DNA of 64,000 nucleotides, from positions 62,001-126,000 of the forward strand of contig JAODTK010001887.1 in the NCBI GenBank assembly GCA_026419785.1, written 5' to 3'. This DNA comes from Sclerodactyla briareus. Taxonomy: Eukaryota > Echinodermata > Holothuroidea > Dendrochirotida > Sclerodactylidae. Positions within the stretch are counted from its first letter, which is position 1. Every line of letters starts with the position of its first letter. The notes beneath the pieces were generated by a model. It did no database searches, was not told where the DNA came from, and saw only the letters and a list, made by a program, of their open reading frames with translations. The translations under genes were made by a program, and so were the position numbers. Positions 1-12,869 of this stretch are shown one piece after another.

Positions 1-3000
1 CTCTGTATCGAGCGTGATAGAAACAGAACCGTTGGTGTTTTCCTGGAAACCTGAGAGATTTCTCCCACATAGCACTTTCTTACTAGAGTACAGATTTGGG
101 GACGTCGAAATAATTAACCGAGATTTACCATCATCATTTTGTAAACATTAGGCCTATGTATTACAAACTGGCAGTTTCCAAGCACCAGTTCGCATTTGAA
201 TGTTCCTGTAAATATAACTTGACGTTTGGTGCTCCCCACGGAAACCAAACACTCCTGCCGAATTTAGCCAATCTGAATCCGCCTAATAGCTGCTGTGGAT
301 GTCTCATTGGAACAGGATCTTATGACTCATGTTATACGAAATATATGTAAACATGTAATTTCGAGAAGGAACTATAGATTGGAATTGGATAAAATTTAAA
401 GAGAAAAGAAAAATTGTACTTCCAAGAGTTATTAGGGAGTTGTTGATGTATATAGTTTAGGAAGAGTTGTATGATTGAAGAATCAATGAGGGATCGTCAT
501 GAAACAATACTATCTACAACAGTTAGTTTTGCTCGAACGTTTCCAGAGATCTCGCTAGAATGATTGTTTGATCAGCGTTTTGTTTTTGTAGCGAACTCCC
601 TTGATCTCAAATACCAAATTTCTAGTTGAAAAGATAATCATCAGAAGTGAATTGGAATAACTCAACAAAATTCTCACTCTTGAGGTGTGGGATTCGATAT
701 GTTTTTTTTTTCCCTCTGGCTAGTTCAGAGGAAATCTGTTACATAATCAATATACAGTGACTACTCTAAACGAACATTGAGAGAGCTCGAGTGAATGGTT
801 ATTCGCGTTTTCATAAACAATATAAATATCAATATAAATTGTGATATGTTGAGGTTTTGAAGCGCATATATTATTGTTTCATCACACATAAACATTCTGT
901 CTGCAGAGTTCCAACGAAAACACCGAGAACGAATTTATTGTCACAGGCGCATATATGATATGAAGTCACAAGTTACATCTGTGTATACTGCAATGGTTCC
1001 AGTCTAATTGCAAATGTTTCAAAAGTGATAATAAAATAGTGTTTGGAAAGGTTTATTTTCGAAAAATTGTTTTGAAGAGTATAAACAATGACAGTAATAA
1101 TACAAAAGTAGGTGGGATAGGCTCGACAATCTTGGAGTAATCAATACCGATTAGGCATGCGTTGAAGGAATAAATCACTGGAGGTCTGGCATGCTCATCG
1201 CTACTGGAAGCCAATATGTTGAGAGAGAAGAACTCTTGGGGTTGCCAGATTGTAATGAAATGTTGATAGTCTGGTTGCTACAATCCGAATAAAATAATGT
1301 TCCATTATGTCTTACTACTGGAAGACACTGTACATTACACAATATATCAATAATCAATCGTCCAATCAAGTCGAAGCTTCTCAATAAAAATTGAGTTAAT
1401 GGATGGAAATATAGCAGTGAAATTATTACGATGGGTATTATAAAAAATGTCTATGATTTGTTTTCTTCAAATGAACTTCCATAACCTCTACATCCTCTGC
1501 AATAACAGCTGTTTTGTTAGGCTAACGCTACCCATACTTGCTCAGGAAGTCTGATCTATTTTATAATAATTATTATTAAGTAATATTCCCATGAAAACGG
1601 GAGCGTTAATTATTATCACTTAGATGAAAATCGCCAAGACAGAAAACACGTATGAAAGAAACACTCTGAACGACACCGGACAAAGTAATTGAAGCTGCAG
1701 CGTGACATCGAGTTTTCGTGAGTCAACTTCCCAAATCTAGATTAAAGTTGGAATCCAGCTAACCTAGAACATTTTTTATTTGGACATTATTTCGTCCTTC
1801 ACATTGATCTACGAACGATTCGGAGATTTGTAATTACCTTTAAACCTTGCCCGAGAACATTGAGTATTCTTCCCGTCTCTGCGTCCTATGAAAGCGATAT
1901 TATCAAACAAACATGTATCTTCTGTAGTGCCATCAAAGCAAAAAATATATAATCAAAACTTCTAATTGAAAGGACGCACTAGTTGAACCCAGCCACAGAT
2001 ATACATCTGAAATACTCGTGAAGATTATAGTTGAACACGAATGTGTGTCATTAGATGTCCTGGTTGCTGGTTCAGACACATTTTCAGTGTGAAATATGAA
2101 ACGAACTTGAACAGAGAATTGCCGTTCATGGTAACTGCACACACTACATAAGTACCCTTCGTACGTGATTTACCTTGAGTAATCCCAAATCTCCTCAGGG
2201 GGGATCTGGGAAATGTATCAGCTACGATTTATCAGCGAACGGTAATGACGCGGCGCCTTGGATAACGATGGAAGGGATGCAACAAGAGAAATGAGAAAAG
2301 ACATTCGAGGTTATTATCGTTCTCCTCATCTCAAAAAGTCATACTCTCATTGTAAAAAACTGTGGATATTGCAGTGATTTGAGCATGGTCTGTGAGTTAT
2401 GATTTTGAGAATTGGCTGGCACCTTTAAAGACGCTTATCGCATTTGATTCATCACATGCTGGAATGAACTAATAAAAGTTAGCTAGTCTCAACGTTTATC
2501 AATATTTGCACTTGCACAGGGCCTAGAAAGAGGGACAGAAGACAAACCTACAGACGTTAACAACGACGATGTTCAATAAATTTAATAATGTATGCTCCAT
2601 CATATAACGTGCTTATCGATTGGCAACAGTGCCATAACAATGGGTTTCTTATACCTGCTAATGTTTTGCTACATCACTTGCACAAAGTAATACTTTCTAT
2701 GTAATATAGCGTATGGAAAGTTAACTTATTTCGGGAGTTCACCATTTTCGTTCGATTCATCCAAGATACGACGGAGATCTGATCTTGAGGTCTCTAATTG
2801 TCTCTAATATATTCAGTATTACTATAATTTGACGTAGGCTCATTAAATGATTTGGGCAGTAGCTATATTCTTTTGTAGATGCGGTCTGTCGATTGCGAAT
2901 GGGTAATCGTACACCAATGTTATTACTTATCACTACGATCAGTGAAGAGACTACTACGAGACATGATTAATAACAATTTTGATGGAATGCATTCGAGTGG

Positions 3001-4800
3001 ATATTTATGTCTAATTATTCATTGATGAGTGTGATTATGTATTTGAGTGACACAAATTTTGTGATTGAGTACTAATTGATTTTTAGCCATGATATAGGAT
3101 ATCAAGGCATATATTCACAAAAAAGAAGATCAGAGCGGTACTGTCTTCACTTAATTTTGCTGGTGGGTTTTATGATCGATTCATGACCTACTAGAAATCA
3201 ATGTTGCTTCCCTGCCTGAAGATACTATATACCATATTATCATTGCCATGTCCTTATGCTGGAACAGAACCTTAACAGTATTCAGATACTTCAAGTAGTC
3301 GAAGGACTAACGGAAGTACACATGGAATAACATAGTTCTTGTGTGCTATGTAAAAATAACATGATGATATACTCCTGTTCAAATATTAGTAAAAGTCGTA
3401 GAGAAGATTCCTAATTCCGTACGTAAGGTTACGGCTGTACTAATAGTTCAGTTGTTGGCAAGCATAAGTTTCAAGTGTCAAGATTATTTCCATCTCACTA
3501 TACAAGCATGTACATTCTTACATATATACATCTTACCAGTAGTTTATACTGGAAAGCGAATATAGAATACACTACAATACAATATATACAACAATCTATA
3601 CACAAACTGAGTGTAGGAACCAGAAGTAAGTATGACTTTTCTAGTCTGGTCCCTGCATGAATTTATATTATTTTTTTTTTGTAAGATTATGGTATGTAGG
3701 TATTGTTCATTGTTTTCACCAACATTCCTGTTGGGACAGAACTAGACGTCTATGATGTTAGCAGTTAGCACCAACTGACAAAATAGTTACACTACAAGAA
3801 AGCATAAATGCAACATAAGTAACTCCACAAATATTTCAGGACCATCAGAAATCGTTTTTTATTCCTTGCCGGAAAGCAAAAGGATCTATGCAATAATGCA
3901 TTGTGTGTGTGTGTGTGTGCAGATCCGTGAATCTTTGTGCGGAGGTCATCTATAAGAACGCAAGTAGCACTGAACCTACAATTAAACATGTAGGTTGAGG
4001 TATGAGAGAAGATCCCTATTGTTTTTTTAATGTCAGTTGGGGGTCATTCGAGGTAAGCATAGACAAAAAACGGTATTTCATAGAGCAGCTGTAACTCAGT
4101 GTTCGTTGCTCTCAGAGTGTGACATAATTTTAGGATAAGAGTTGTTAGTAAGGTGATATATAATAGAAATATTGTGATGTGAACTGAATTAATCGGGAAA
4201 GGTTCAATAGTGCAAGAAGGTCAGGCAACCTTCTTTCATCGATATCTCGCAAAGATACGTTTCAGAGGGTTGGCGTAAGGAAATTCAGGCATAGTTTTCG
4301 ATTATTCTATCGCTGACAGAGTGGGTTATTCGTTTGTGTAGTTATTCGAGACGTTAGGGCTCGGCTAATCCGGATACACAAGGATTAGCTCAATCGTCAA
4401 ATGACACTGACACCATGAGGTGACAGACCGCATCACTGCATGACATGTGGATCGAACAAAATCCTTGCATAATAGTCCTTACTCTAGTATGGACAATATT
4501 TCCTAGTAAACTTCTTGGGGAGTATCGCTGCAGAATCGGTCTCTGATATGTGTTGAACGATAATGTTTGCTAATAGTTGTATCACATTACCCACGTATCA
4601 TTTGTCACCCATTCTACAAATTGCAGTCGATATGAAGGAAGCACATAAACTTCAACGATGACTGATAGTCGTCGACAGTGTTCTCTGTGCTGAACGACTC
4701 GTCTCGAAGACATTGGTGGAGAATGGAAGGGAAAATAATTGCCGCCGTTAAATTGGGCCCTTACTGGAATACTCAATCTGTTATAACACACATTTCACAG
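1..4800. other. Unassigned non-coding stretch
   Basis: AT-rich sequence with stops in all frames; the few open frames (60-70 codons) have no composition or motif I recognise. It contains a short GT microsatellite near 3.9 kb. Around 1238-1271 is a stretch (ggttgccagattgtaatgaa) that resembles pieces near 7433 and 7629, possibly a small dispersed repeat. No gene is supported here. Confidence 0.6.
3901..3919. repeat. (GT)n microsatellite
   Basis: An uninterrupted TG/GT dinucleotide run of about nine units. Seen directly. Confidence 0.9.
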
Positions 4801-5710
4801 TATACATGGACAGAGTGACGAAAAGGTCGTTTTATTTCATCTGCAGTGAGTAGCAGAATATGTCTTTTATGTACATGTAATTGTAATGCCATCTGCTTTT
4901 ATTGTCAGTTTCGTTTTGATAATCCGTCTGGAGCTTTGCAATATGACCAACTAGAGAACCCGAAGCAATTCTCCTGAGGAAAGCAATCGTTGCAAGCAGA
5001 ATAAAATCCCGTAAGGAAAAACGTCTCTCTTTATATCCGATTAATGTGGGTGAGATCAAAGATGACGACCGTGTGAAGAGAGTATTGTTTCCAAAAAACA
5101 ACAATTGTTTCCCGATTTTTATCAAGACGACTGAAATATCCTGTCACATCGATGAAATGACTTCATTTGCCATTTGCCAAACCTTCCAGATGTGAAATAC
5201 CCTTCACTACATTTTCATGATCACATATTTGTTTTCCAATTATCGTTGAGCTGAACGATTCATCCCTATTGTTATATCATCGTTGTATATATCGTCACTT
5301 AGGAGTGTAGTTCGTTTCGACTACTTTTGATTTTGAGAAGGTATCGTGATTGAACCCTAGAATTTATGACATATATTACCATATGGATTCTTTTCTTTCT
5401 GCTTGAATTGAAATTGTGCAGCAGAACGATTAAAATTCGTTATAGTGTGTCTGGCCTCTAGCGGGATAGTTCCCTCGCGTTCTACATGAAGACCTGTCTG
5501 TCATCTTCTATGTTAAGCGACAGCATATGTTAAAGCTCTATACTCTATTTGAATTACAAAAACGTCAAACGTGACGGACCGAGCGAGACATTGGTCTTAT
5601 ACAGCTTCATCGAATTAATTAAAATGAAATGAATGAAACACAACCCGTTCCATATGATACTGCGCCATTGTCGAAAGTGTTAGTAGGTCATCAGAAGGTT
5701 CACCAGTCCT

Positions 5711-6016
5711 CTACAAACGAATCTGAAGAAATCGATCAGGTTGTGTTGACATGACGCGTCTAGAGATATCGGCTTCAGACGAATAACACATCTCAGCTGA
5801 TGGATCGGAATATACTCCGCGTACATCTGTCGCTTCTGGTCTATGGCGGTTTCTCGTCATTGCGCTTGAGCTACTTAATTGAGTATTCCCAGAACCTGCC
5901 CTAATGTGTCTCGGGAATTCATTCTGGGCAAAGACTACATTTTCCGCCAGCGTATTAGGTAAATTAATGCACGAGTTGGGGCAACCGCTGAAGATCCGTA
6001 GCCTCCGCATGCTCAA
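5711..6016 (-). other. Exon-like open frame, unrecognised
   Basis: A 101-codon minus-strand open frame that is Ser/Arg/Asp-rich and lacks the homopolymer bias of most chance ORFs here. It contains a stretch like SSSSAMTRNRHRPEATD followed by further Ser/Asp/Arg residues, as in a disordered tail. Possible acceptor-like CAG sites lie near its upstream end (rev-comp ttgcccag), but no clear donor and no homologous copy is visible in the window. A chance ORF of this length is quite possible in 64 kb. I do not recognise a domain. Confidence 0.15.
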
Positions 6017-7349
6017 TTGTATGATTCAAATATAGGACCCTACTAAATGGTTGTTCCAGTCTATTCTGTAGATATTTGCAGTTTGCGACGAAAAGCTTGT
6101 GTGCCTAGTCAAAGCTTTTCTTTCGTCGCTGTAATATACCATCCATCTATCGATAATCCTTTTCATTAGGAATGTTCATTTATCCAAAAGTCTGTGAGAA
6201 AATGTATTTTTTTCCTGATGTCATGCGCGAGAGAAATAATAGACGGTTGATATAGGACGAGCTATACCGGGTAGTCTAGGGATTTGGCTCCACAGCCACC
6301 ATATTTAAAGACTGATTCAGCAACCGACCTAATCACAATACGTACACAATAGTAAACACTGAAAGAGGCATAATCATCAGGCATAACGACATGACAATGA
6401 ATAACAATATATTCAATAGCTACCTGAACATTTTCTGATGATAAGATACCCATAGTATATGTATAGTACATCAGTTTTTTTTCGATTTAATCGGCTCAGG
6501 CTATCAACACTGCCGACGCCAACGACTCGTTCGATTCACTACATCTAGATTAACACTGTCATTTTTAGGTCTTACACAAGCTGGTAGCCTATATAGTAAC
6601 AACTCTCCGACCCCCAATACCCCGGTAGGCATCACTATGCTAACATATTTTAAATTGGCATGTTAGTTTCAATGATTTCGACATCTGGAACATATAATAA
6701 GCCTTCTCAGAAGAAGAAATTGGGTCATACAACATTAACAACGCGCACACGGAATAACATGATTGTGATCGGGACATCGCTGACTGGTTTCGCTGTGACT
6801 GTCTGACTACTGTCAGGAAACGCTGGTTCCTAGTAACCATAACGAATGCTCTGGATAAGCATTGTGCTGCATATGGAACACACTATTTTATCCACTGTGC
6901 GTGGTGCTCCGTGTGAACATTGGAGCAGGAAAAACAATCCAATGTCCAATGACTAAAAAAGGGCAGAGTACTGGAAGGTATAAAATCCAGCACAACCTAT
7001 CTGAATCCGAAATGCATCTGTATCTAAATCTTTGAATGGCCATGTAACATATCTCCTTGAGCAGTTGAAACTAACACGGATGAAAAGCGGTCATATCTGA
7101 ACGTCACACCCCGAATTCGGAGGTTCTAGCATGGTGACTTATTGAGTTTTTTTTAATTTTGAGGAATTCGGAGAATCTGTGACATCGCGAGAGAACAATG
7201 TGGAGGCCTCCCAAAATTCTACACGGTAAATGCTGCATTGCTGTACCTCAGGACGACGGAAATAGGTTTTCACGGGACTGAATCAGATCCCTGAATCCCA
7301 TCCATTGTTTTGTTTGTTACATGTTTTTCAAGTTTACGTTTCACCCTTG

Positions 7350-7372
7350 TTTTTTTTTTTTTTTTTTTTTTT
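7350..7372. repeat. Poly-T run (23 T)
   Basis: An uninterrupted T23. On the minus strand this is poly-A directly following the 7373-7490 segment, so it could be the 3' tail of a minus-strand retroposon. No target-site duplication was identified. Confidence 0.85.
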
Positions 7373-7379
7373 ACAATAG

Positions 7380-7690
7380 CTAATTGTGCCCTATCGGCGC
7401 ACACGGATCGGCGGGAGTTCAAATCGGCGGTTTGGTTGCCATAACAAAATGAATGGAGAATGCCAAAGCTCAAGTCATTTATATTGACCCTCAGAGTCGA
7501 ACATGGTTCACACTGACTGCATTAGAAGAAGTCCCGTTGTCTTAACCGTGCGTCACAAGGACAATTTCGCAACATCTGAGAGTGCATTATTGGCAGACTC
7601 GAATTGGCCGGAATTGGGTCGGGAACGGGGTGGCTTCCAGGATTGTAATGAATATAAAATACCAAAAGTCAAGTCATATATACATGACCA
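7380..7690. repeat. Diverged direct duplication, ~196-bp spacing
   Basis: The segment ending in 'aaagctcaagtcatttata' (about 7433-7487) is matched by one ending in 'aaaagtcaagtcatatata' (about 7629-7687). Each is preceded by a similar GC-richer stretch. By eye roughly 70 percent of bases match. A third weaker match lies near 1238-1271. Probably a small dispersed or tandem repeat; family unknown. Confidence 0.45.
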
Positions 7691-8379
7691 TTGCCCTTTA
7701 CTTTCTATCTACAACTATTACCTGTTTATTGAACAAAACTAAATCAAATTCAATCATTTATCCCCTTTTTAATTCCAGTAACACTTCATTAACACACTGA
7801 TGTGGATATTTCAGTGAACTGAATCCTAATAATTATCTGGAAGAGCATCGGAAAGTTATATGGAGGGATCATTCAATCTAGCCAAGCGACACCTGAGCAC
7901 GAGTTGGTTATATATAACTATATATAACAACGGAGTGAAGCAGGGCAATGTAAACACGAATCAATCGCATCATCCTCCATGCACTCATTTGATGTGAGGA
8001 AGCCTATATTTAGAAATTATGTTTGAAAATGAAACCGGTCTATTTGGTCTGGTTGGAGTGCCTAATAAAAAGACGGGAGACATCGAGTTGGTGTAATATA
8101 TATTAATTCTTCAACAATTCATTTGATGCTATAGCCATCCATACTGAATATTATAAACCAACCGACTCGTAGCAACGGCACAGTAGCAAACGGTTATTGA
8201 AGACTAAACTCACAAGCTAAAGCTAGCAAAAACGACTATATAACCGTAATCTGACCCCAACAGTTCTCAACTTGTATCTGCGATAGTTATTATTTATGAA
8301 ATACTACGTGCTATCAAGATTACTCAATTGCTCGTTAGTTAACCAAGTCTTCAGTCTTATCGCGTTGATATATGCACCA

Positions 8380-8945
8380 ATTATATGCTGGGGTCTTTTA
8401 GGCTAAAGAGGCACAGATCAGTTGTATTGCATTCTGAACACATCCTAATGTGATCATGAATAGCAATGGCAGTTCTACCTAACAAGGGCTTCATGACCAT
8501 GGTAGCAACGGTGTTTCTCTCAGACTTCTCAATGTAAGTTTAGTTCTCTTCACAACAATCTATTAGGATGGCCATTTTGAGAGAAGATCTGTGCTAGTAT
8601 AGAAATTTCATCATGCAATGGAGAACATTTGCTACAAACAACAAGCGCACGGTTAAGAAGGTAATCGATCAGTCCAATCTTCCACCCCCATGGACACATG
8701 GCATGAACATTTAGGATCACATTAGTGTCAGTAGGCTTCATGTATACATTTGAACTAGAATCTCCATCGCATTCTAATGGAAAAAAAACGATATCTTCTG
8801 TACTCACAATCAGTGCAGGACGCACCTGCTTCCAATGAAATGTGTTGCTACGTGTATTGGAATCAGGTGGCGGCAACTTCACTTGGGAATGATCAGTATT
8901 TTTTATTTCTAGTTCAAACCGAGCTCTATTTGATTGAAATACCAT
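8380..8945 (-). pseudogene. Penelope-like element reverse transcriptase fragment
   Basis: The 131-codon open frame at 8550-8945 carries, at about residues 67-131, a VYMKPTDTNVILN stretch followed by WKIGLIDYLLNRAL and then a segment ending NGHPNRLL. This order (V-Y-x-K-P-T-x-T, a Leu/Asn strand, W-K-x-x-L-I-x-x-L-L-N-R-A, then N-G-x-P) is what I know from the C-terminal end of the reverse transcriptase of Penelope-like elements, before the linker to the GIY-YIG endonuclease. Residues 45-60 resemble the preceding FLD-type strand with substitutions. The catalytic palm with its Asp motif is not recognisable upstream, and no GIY-YIG domain is seen downstream. I read this as a 5'- and 3'-truncated relic. 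The clade is not assigned. Confidence 0.65.
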
Positions 8946-8949
8946 TACC

Positions 8950-10315
8950 TAATCGAATGCAAAGCGCTCATTCTCTCATACTTCGTTATCAATCCTACTA
9001 GGTGCTTCTTTGTCGTGACTATACACTTTTCACCCCATATACAAGTAATGTTAGCACATTAGACATATTCATCAGCTCACATCATTACATTTAGGCTGTT
9101 ATCGGAAAGCAAATTATTTTTTTCTATCATTCATATTATCAGCGGTTCTCTCCGCTTTCATCCGGAGTAAAATGGAGGATTATTTATATATCTAATTGAT
9201 GGTAGTTATCCCCTCGTAGAAAGATAACCGATGGTTCGCCTTTCATACCTCAATGACGTCAGACACTCTAAGAGGGGTAGAGTTACAAGGAAACGATATA
9301 CTCCGTTTCAATTAGTCGAAAATTCGCTGATAGGAACGGCGTGACATCTATCGCAATCCTGACTTATAGAAGCACATATCAGATGACCTCGTAAGAGAAG
9401 TCTGGATAATACAATGGTTCGTGATACACTTTGGGTAAAAATCATACGACAATGACAGGTATTTATTGATTGGAGATATGGAATCGACTGCACAATATCA
9501 ATTGACACCACCGAAAATCATCGACTCAGTTCGTGGCATGGTCAATCTGACAGAACTCTCATAATCGGAATGGTACTCTACATAGCTATAAATGTTCTAA
9601 AGAATGAAAAATGTTGATGTATGTAATGTGAGAGAACGCAAAACGTGTGCTAATGTTAGTGTTTTCGGGCCCAAAAGTGATAAGGTTCTCCGCCTCCATA
9701 GCTAATTTGAATTTAATTGATATTGGTGTATGCATGCTCTAGATATCGTGCTCACAAGGTCAGAGCGTCTGCGTCACGTACCCATACACACATACACATG
9801 CCTCCATGACTGCACAGAATCTAGCAATGAAAAAATGCATTGACGCATGTTATCCACAGAAACCATGGAAAATATAAATTACGCAGTCGATTATCCATGT
9901 TTTTATGTATATATGGATACATCTTTCATGCATCACGTATCACTCAAGCGCTTCAAGTATGAAGCCATATTAGGTTTCCATATACGTATCCACTGCGTTA
10001 ATCACCCACTCGCTAATTCAGTCCTGTGCTGTGTAAGTTAACGGGGAGCGTTTCGAAGCTTCCATCTTCTTCCATGCTAGTCTAACGAGTATGTCGGCAA
10101 CGCTGCTCTTATCCAGTGTTTGACGTAGCCTGTCCAGTTGCGTGATGTGGCCTAACCAGGTTGCGACCACCAGGTATCTGATCATGCTGCAGACTTCACC
10201 AATTCGTCGCCATGTTCTGTGTTGATATGGTGAGCAGTTTCTCGAGCACTTGGCCTCAAAAGTTGTTGCAATCTGGATGAACATCTAGTATGATACGAAC
10301 TTACGTGTTAGCGTG
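8950..10315. other. Unassigned stretch; possible LINE tail near 10.0-10.3 kb
   Basis: Nothing recognisable in 8950-10017. The minus-strand frame at 10018-10284 (88 codons) lies just 3' of the RTE-like relic on the same strand and contains a stretch W-L-G-H-I-T-Q-L-D. That weakly recalls the W-x-G-H-V segment near the C terminus of such LINE proteins, but I cannot confirm it. Confidence 0.35.
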
Positions 10316-10318
10316 CTA

Positions 10319-11031
10319 TTAACTTATTCGCGGTGAGTTGTTAGCCACTGTTGCTAGTTTGTTGGTCATGCCGTGGAGTTCGTTGATGCTGTCAGCCATC
10401 CGATCAATGTCATCCAAAAAGGGAGGGGGTTGATTGACCCAAGTAGAATTTGTGGTGTGGTGGTCTCCTGCATTGTCCTTCTCAGGAAAATATTGAACAG
10501 TGTTGGTAAGAGTAGGCATCCCTGCCTAAGCGCTAACAGTTGTTTGGAAGAAATCTCCTAGTTTTGTTTGATTGTTAAGCGGAACTGCACTCCTTAAGTA
10601 CTCATGACGCGATTGAATCGCTTGGACAATTCATTATTCATTGCTGAAGGAGACCATCCTGTCAAACTCTGTCAAAAGTCTTCATGAAGTCGATGGAGTC
10701 CTGGAATAGGTCTCGCTGATGATGAAGATGTTTCTCGATTAGTACTCTGTAGTAATTCTTACAGAGTATTTTCTCGGCTGGATTTCAAGTGGCTGAGGAT
10801 GACACGGATCATTATCTCACCAATAGTGTATCCATTCGTTCTCTTCTCGACCCAGATCTTCCAGCAGAGAGTGGTTAGAGGCCTTTGTTCCCAGCCTTTT
10901 TCCATTCGGTGATTTCGCTGACACGATTGACATTCGTCGCGCTGCGTATACAATTCAGTAACAGGGCTGCGATTCTGCCAGCCAGACACGAAATTGTGCA
11001 TATTTCTAATTGTAACACGGCAGAGCAACAC
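10319..11031 (-). pseudogene. RTE-like LINE reverse transcriptase remnant
   Basis: Reading the minus strand with several frame changes gives, in order: TTLCWKIWVEKR, MIRVILSHLKS, LIEKHLHHQRDLFQDSIDFM, KTFDRV, SSA-x-x-NNQ with F-L-P-N-N, a GRDAYSYQHCSIF stretch, and FLDDIDRMADSINELHG. These match the order of the RTE-type endonuclease/reverse-transcriptase family: fingers, the F-I-D-F-x-K-A-F-D-R-V core of the palm (one catalytic Asp), the V-R-Q-G-C-L-L-S-P region, and the F-A-D-D-I-D box. The A-D-D box is mutated to L-D-D-I-D and the element has internal deletions and stops, so it is dead. The upstream endonuclease is not seen in continuity. Confidence 0.75.
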
Positions 11032-12670
11032 GATGCCGAAATGGGTAATATGAAACTACTAGGAAAGTTACTGGTGGAATTATAGTTGCGTGTGATGATC
11101 AGCTAATGTTTCACAATTGGACTCCACTATGAGTCGGTTCACCGAAGTGATATATACCAATGTTTGCAACTATTCACTGTCTAAATGCAAACAGCAATAC
11201 CATTGTCCTATAACTGACTCGATTTTCCATTTCACAAGACTGTGTTGGAATGTGGGTTTATGCCTCCGAAATTAAACCCAGCAGCCAGGAACGCAACGCA
11301 TGCGACAATTACTCCGACAGCTGCCAGGGTTACCCGAGAATGTGCAATATCTGAAGGCGTTCGAAATGAATTGAGAATGATTTACAAACACTGGAAGTAG
11401 ACATAATTTATGTTCCTTGTGTGGCAGTAGAACTTGTGACATAGAAAACGTCTCGCTCAACCGATTTGGCAGGGGAAAAAAGCATCGCCATTCATTATTT
11501 CATATATGCTGCCGTGGTTGAGTGGTAGAGTATGCAGACTAACAATTTCTCAATACCAAGCCAATCATACCAAAGACCTAACTCGTGATGCCTTGTAATA
11601 TCAGCGTCAGAGAGAAATATTGTAGTGCCAGCAATTGAAAAACCGTAGGCGTCGTCAGTTGAAACAGATGGTTCAAACACGTGACGTTGAACACTGGCAA
11701 ATAAACGACGATCCGTCGCATCATTGTGTTAGTCTACAAAAGCTGTAAACGCCACTGGATTGTTGTCACGTGACTGGGTTCGGTATACAAATACATAATT
11801 TCAACACGTGTTCGAGTATAACTGACATTGAGACTTAACCTGGAGGCAAGACAGCAAATGTTTTTAACAATCATCGAGACGGCGCCATCACATACTATGT
11901 AATTCTGTGTGTCGATCATCACCATCGGCAACTAATTCGAATTATAATATTTTGCCGAGAACAGACGTTGAAAGTAGACGGAAGGAATAAAACGAAGGTA
12001 TTATGCAGTCAATTGTTTCGTATATCGAACGTAATTTTCCGACAGTTTGCGTACATACTCTATGGTAAGCATATCATAAAATGTTCTACTTCTGTCAGGT
12101 ACATTTTAAAAGAAAAACTAGAACTGTTGGTGACCGAGTAGGCAGGACGATTATGAGACTAGATCTATGACAATCTTCGTCAGACATAAGGAGAATACGG
12201 TTGTTGCCGACGAAAAATGGGGCAGCGTTTTACATCATCTGTCGTTAATGTACTTGTTTCAGGGTAGATTTGTATTGGAAAGAAACTACTTCAAGCTGAT
12301 ATGTTCAGATTTCTAAAGATACCATCGTGTCCACTGCGAGTCGGCCCTCTAATTAATGATCGAATGCGCATTCATGTAGTGGAGCTCATCAAACGGGAAC
12401 ATGAGTTTATGGAACTTAGTAATTTTCGTGTGATGGGCCAATCATGTTTATGTTCATGTTTCAAATTCAAAATTTTCTAACATTGCAGCGATTGGATATT
12501 CTAAATTTATAGCATATAAAAAAAACCTCACTTATTCTCCAGTGAAATGATTCGCCATTCAAAATCGGGATTTGGGCAATAATTGAGATTTCATAAAGAC
12601 GTCAAGTCCTCCATTGGAAGTGCTAACATGCAACATAAATGTTTGCATAGACATTCGATCCTCTAGTAGA
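11032..12670. other. Unassigned stretch with one tRNA-like A box
   Basis: No coding region recognised. A tRNA-like motif lies at 11512-11530 (next entry). The remainder is AT-rich non-repetitive DNA as far as I can see. Confidence 0.45.
11510..11685 (+). other. tRNA-like A box, possible degraded SINE head
   Basis: The string 'gtggttgagtggtagag' at about 11517-11533 fits a pol III A box. The nearest B-box-like string, 'ggttcaaacac', is at about 11669, some 150 bp downstream, which is too far for a tRNA gene. No cloverleaf could be built. If real it is a rearranged tRNA-derived SINE head. Confidence 0.25.
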
Positions 12671-12689
12671 TTTAGTAGGAAGGGGCTAT

Positions 12690-12863
12690 CATTATCATGG
12701 TCACGGAGTTGTTTCTGACAAAAATCACAACCCCCCCCCCCCCCATCTCTTTTCTGTCTGTCACATATATCGCACTTGTAAAACTGTTCTGTTCCGTTTC
12801 ATCGACTGATATCTCATAATCAAACCACGTTTCTGTCACGTGAGTTATTATATCTGGCTGCAT
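12690..12863 (-). pseudogene. LINE AP-endonuclease fragment
   Basis: The minus-strand frame encodes PDIITHVTETWFDYEIS, then a stretch ending TDRKEMGGGGVVIFVRNN. This is the typical N-terminal part of the apurinic-like endonuclease of L2/CR1/jockey-type LINEs: P-D-I-I-x-x-T-E-T-W, where the Glu is catalytic, then D-R-x-x-x-x-G-G-G-V-x-I-x-V-R-N. The four-glycine run is encoded by a C14 run on the plus strand (12731-12744), so length error or slippage here would shift the frame. The frame is lost soon after the N of VRNN. It belongs to a different LINE class from the RTE-like relic at 10.3-11.0 kb. Confidence 0.7.
12731..12744. repeat. Poly-C run (14 C)
   Basis: A C14 run within the endonuclease fragment, corresponding to the glycine run on the minus strand. 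Confidence 0.9.
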
Positions 12864-12869
12864 GCATTG

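Larger units (their letters stand above)
6020..8370. other. Non-coding stretch with poly-T and a weak tandem duplication
   Basis: No gene recognised. It holds a 23-base T run at 7350-7372 and two diverged copies of a ~196-bp segment (about 7380-7490 and 7575-7690). Confidence 0.5.

Noticed and set aside
11510..11685. A real tRNA gene at the A-box motif
   Set aside because: No B box at proper distance and no cloverleaf can be folded.
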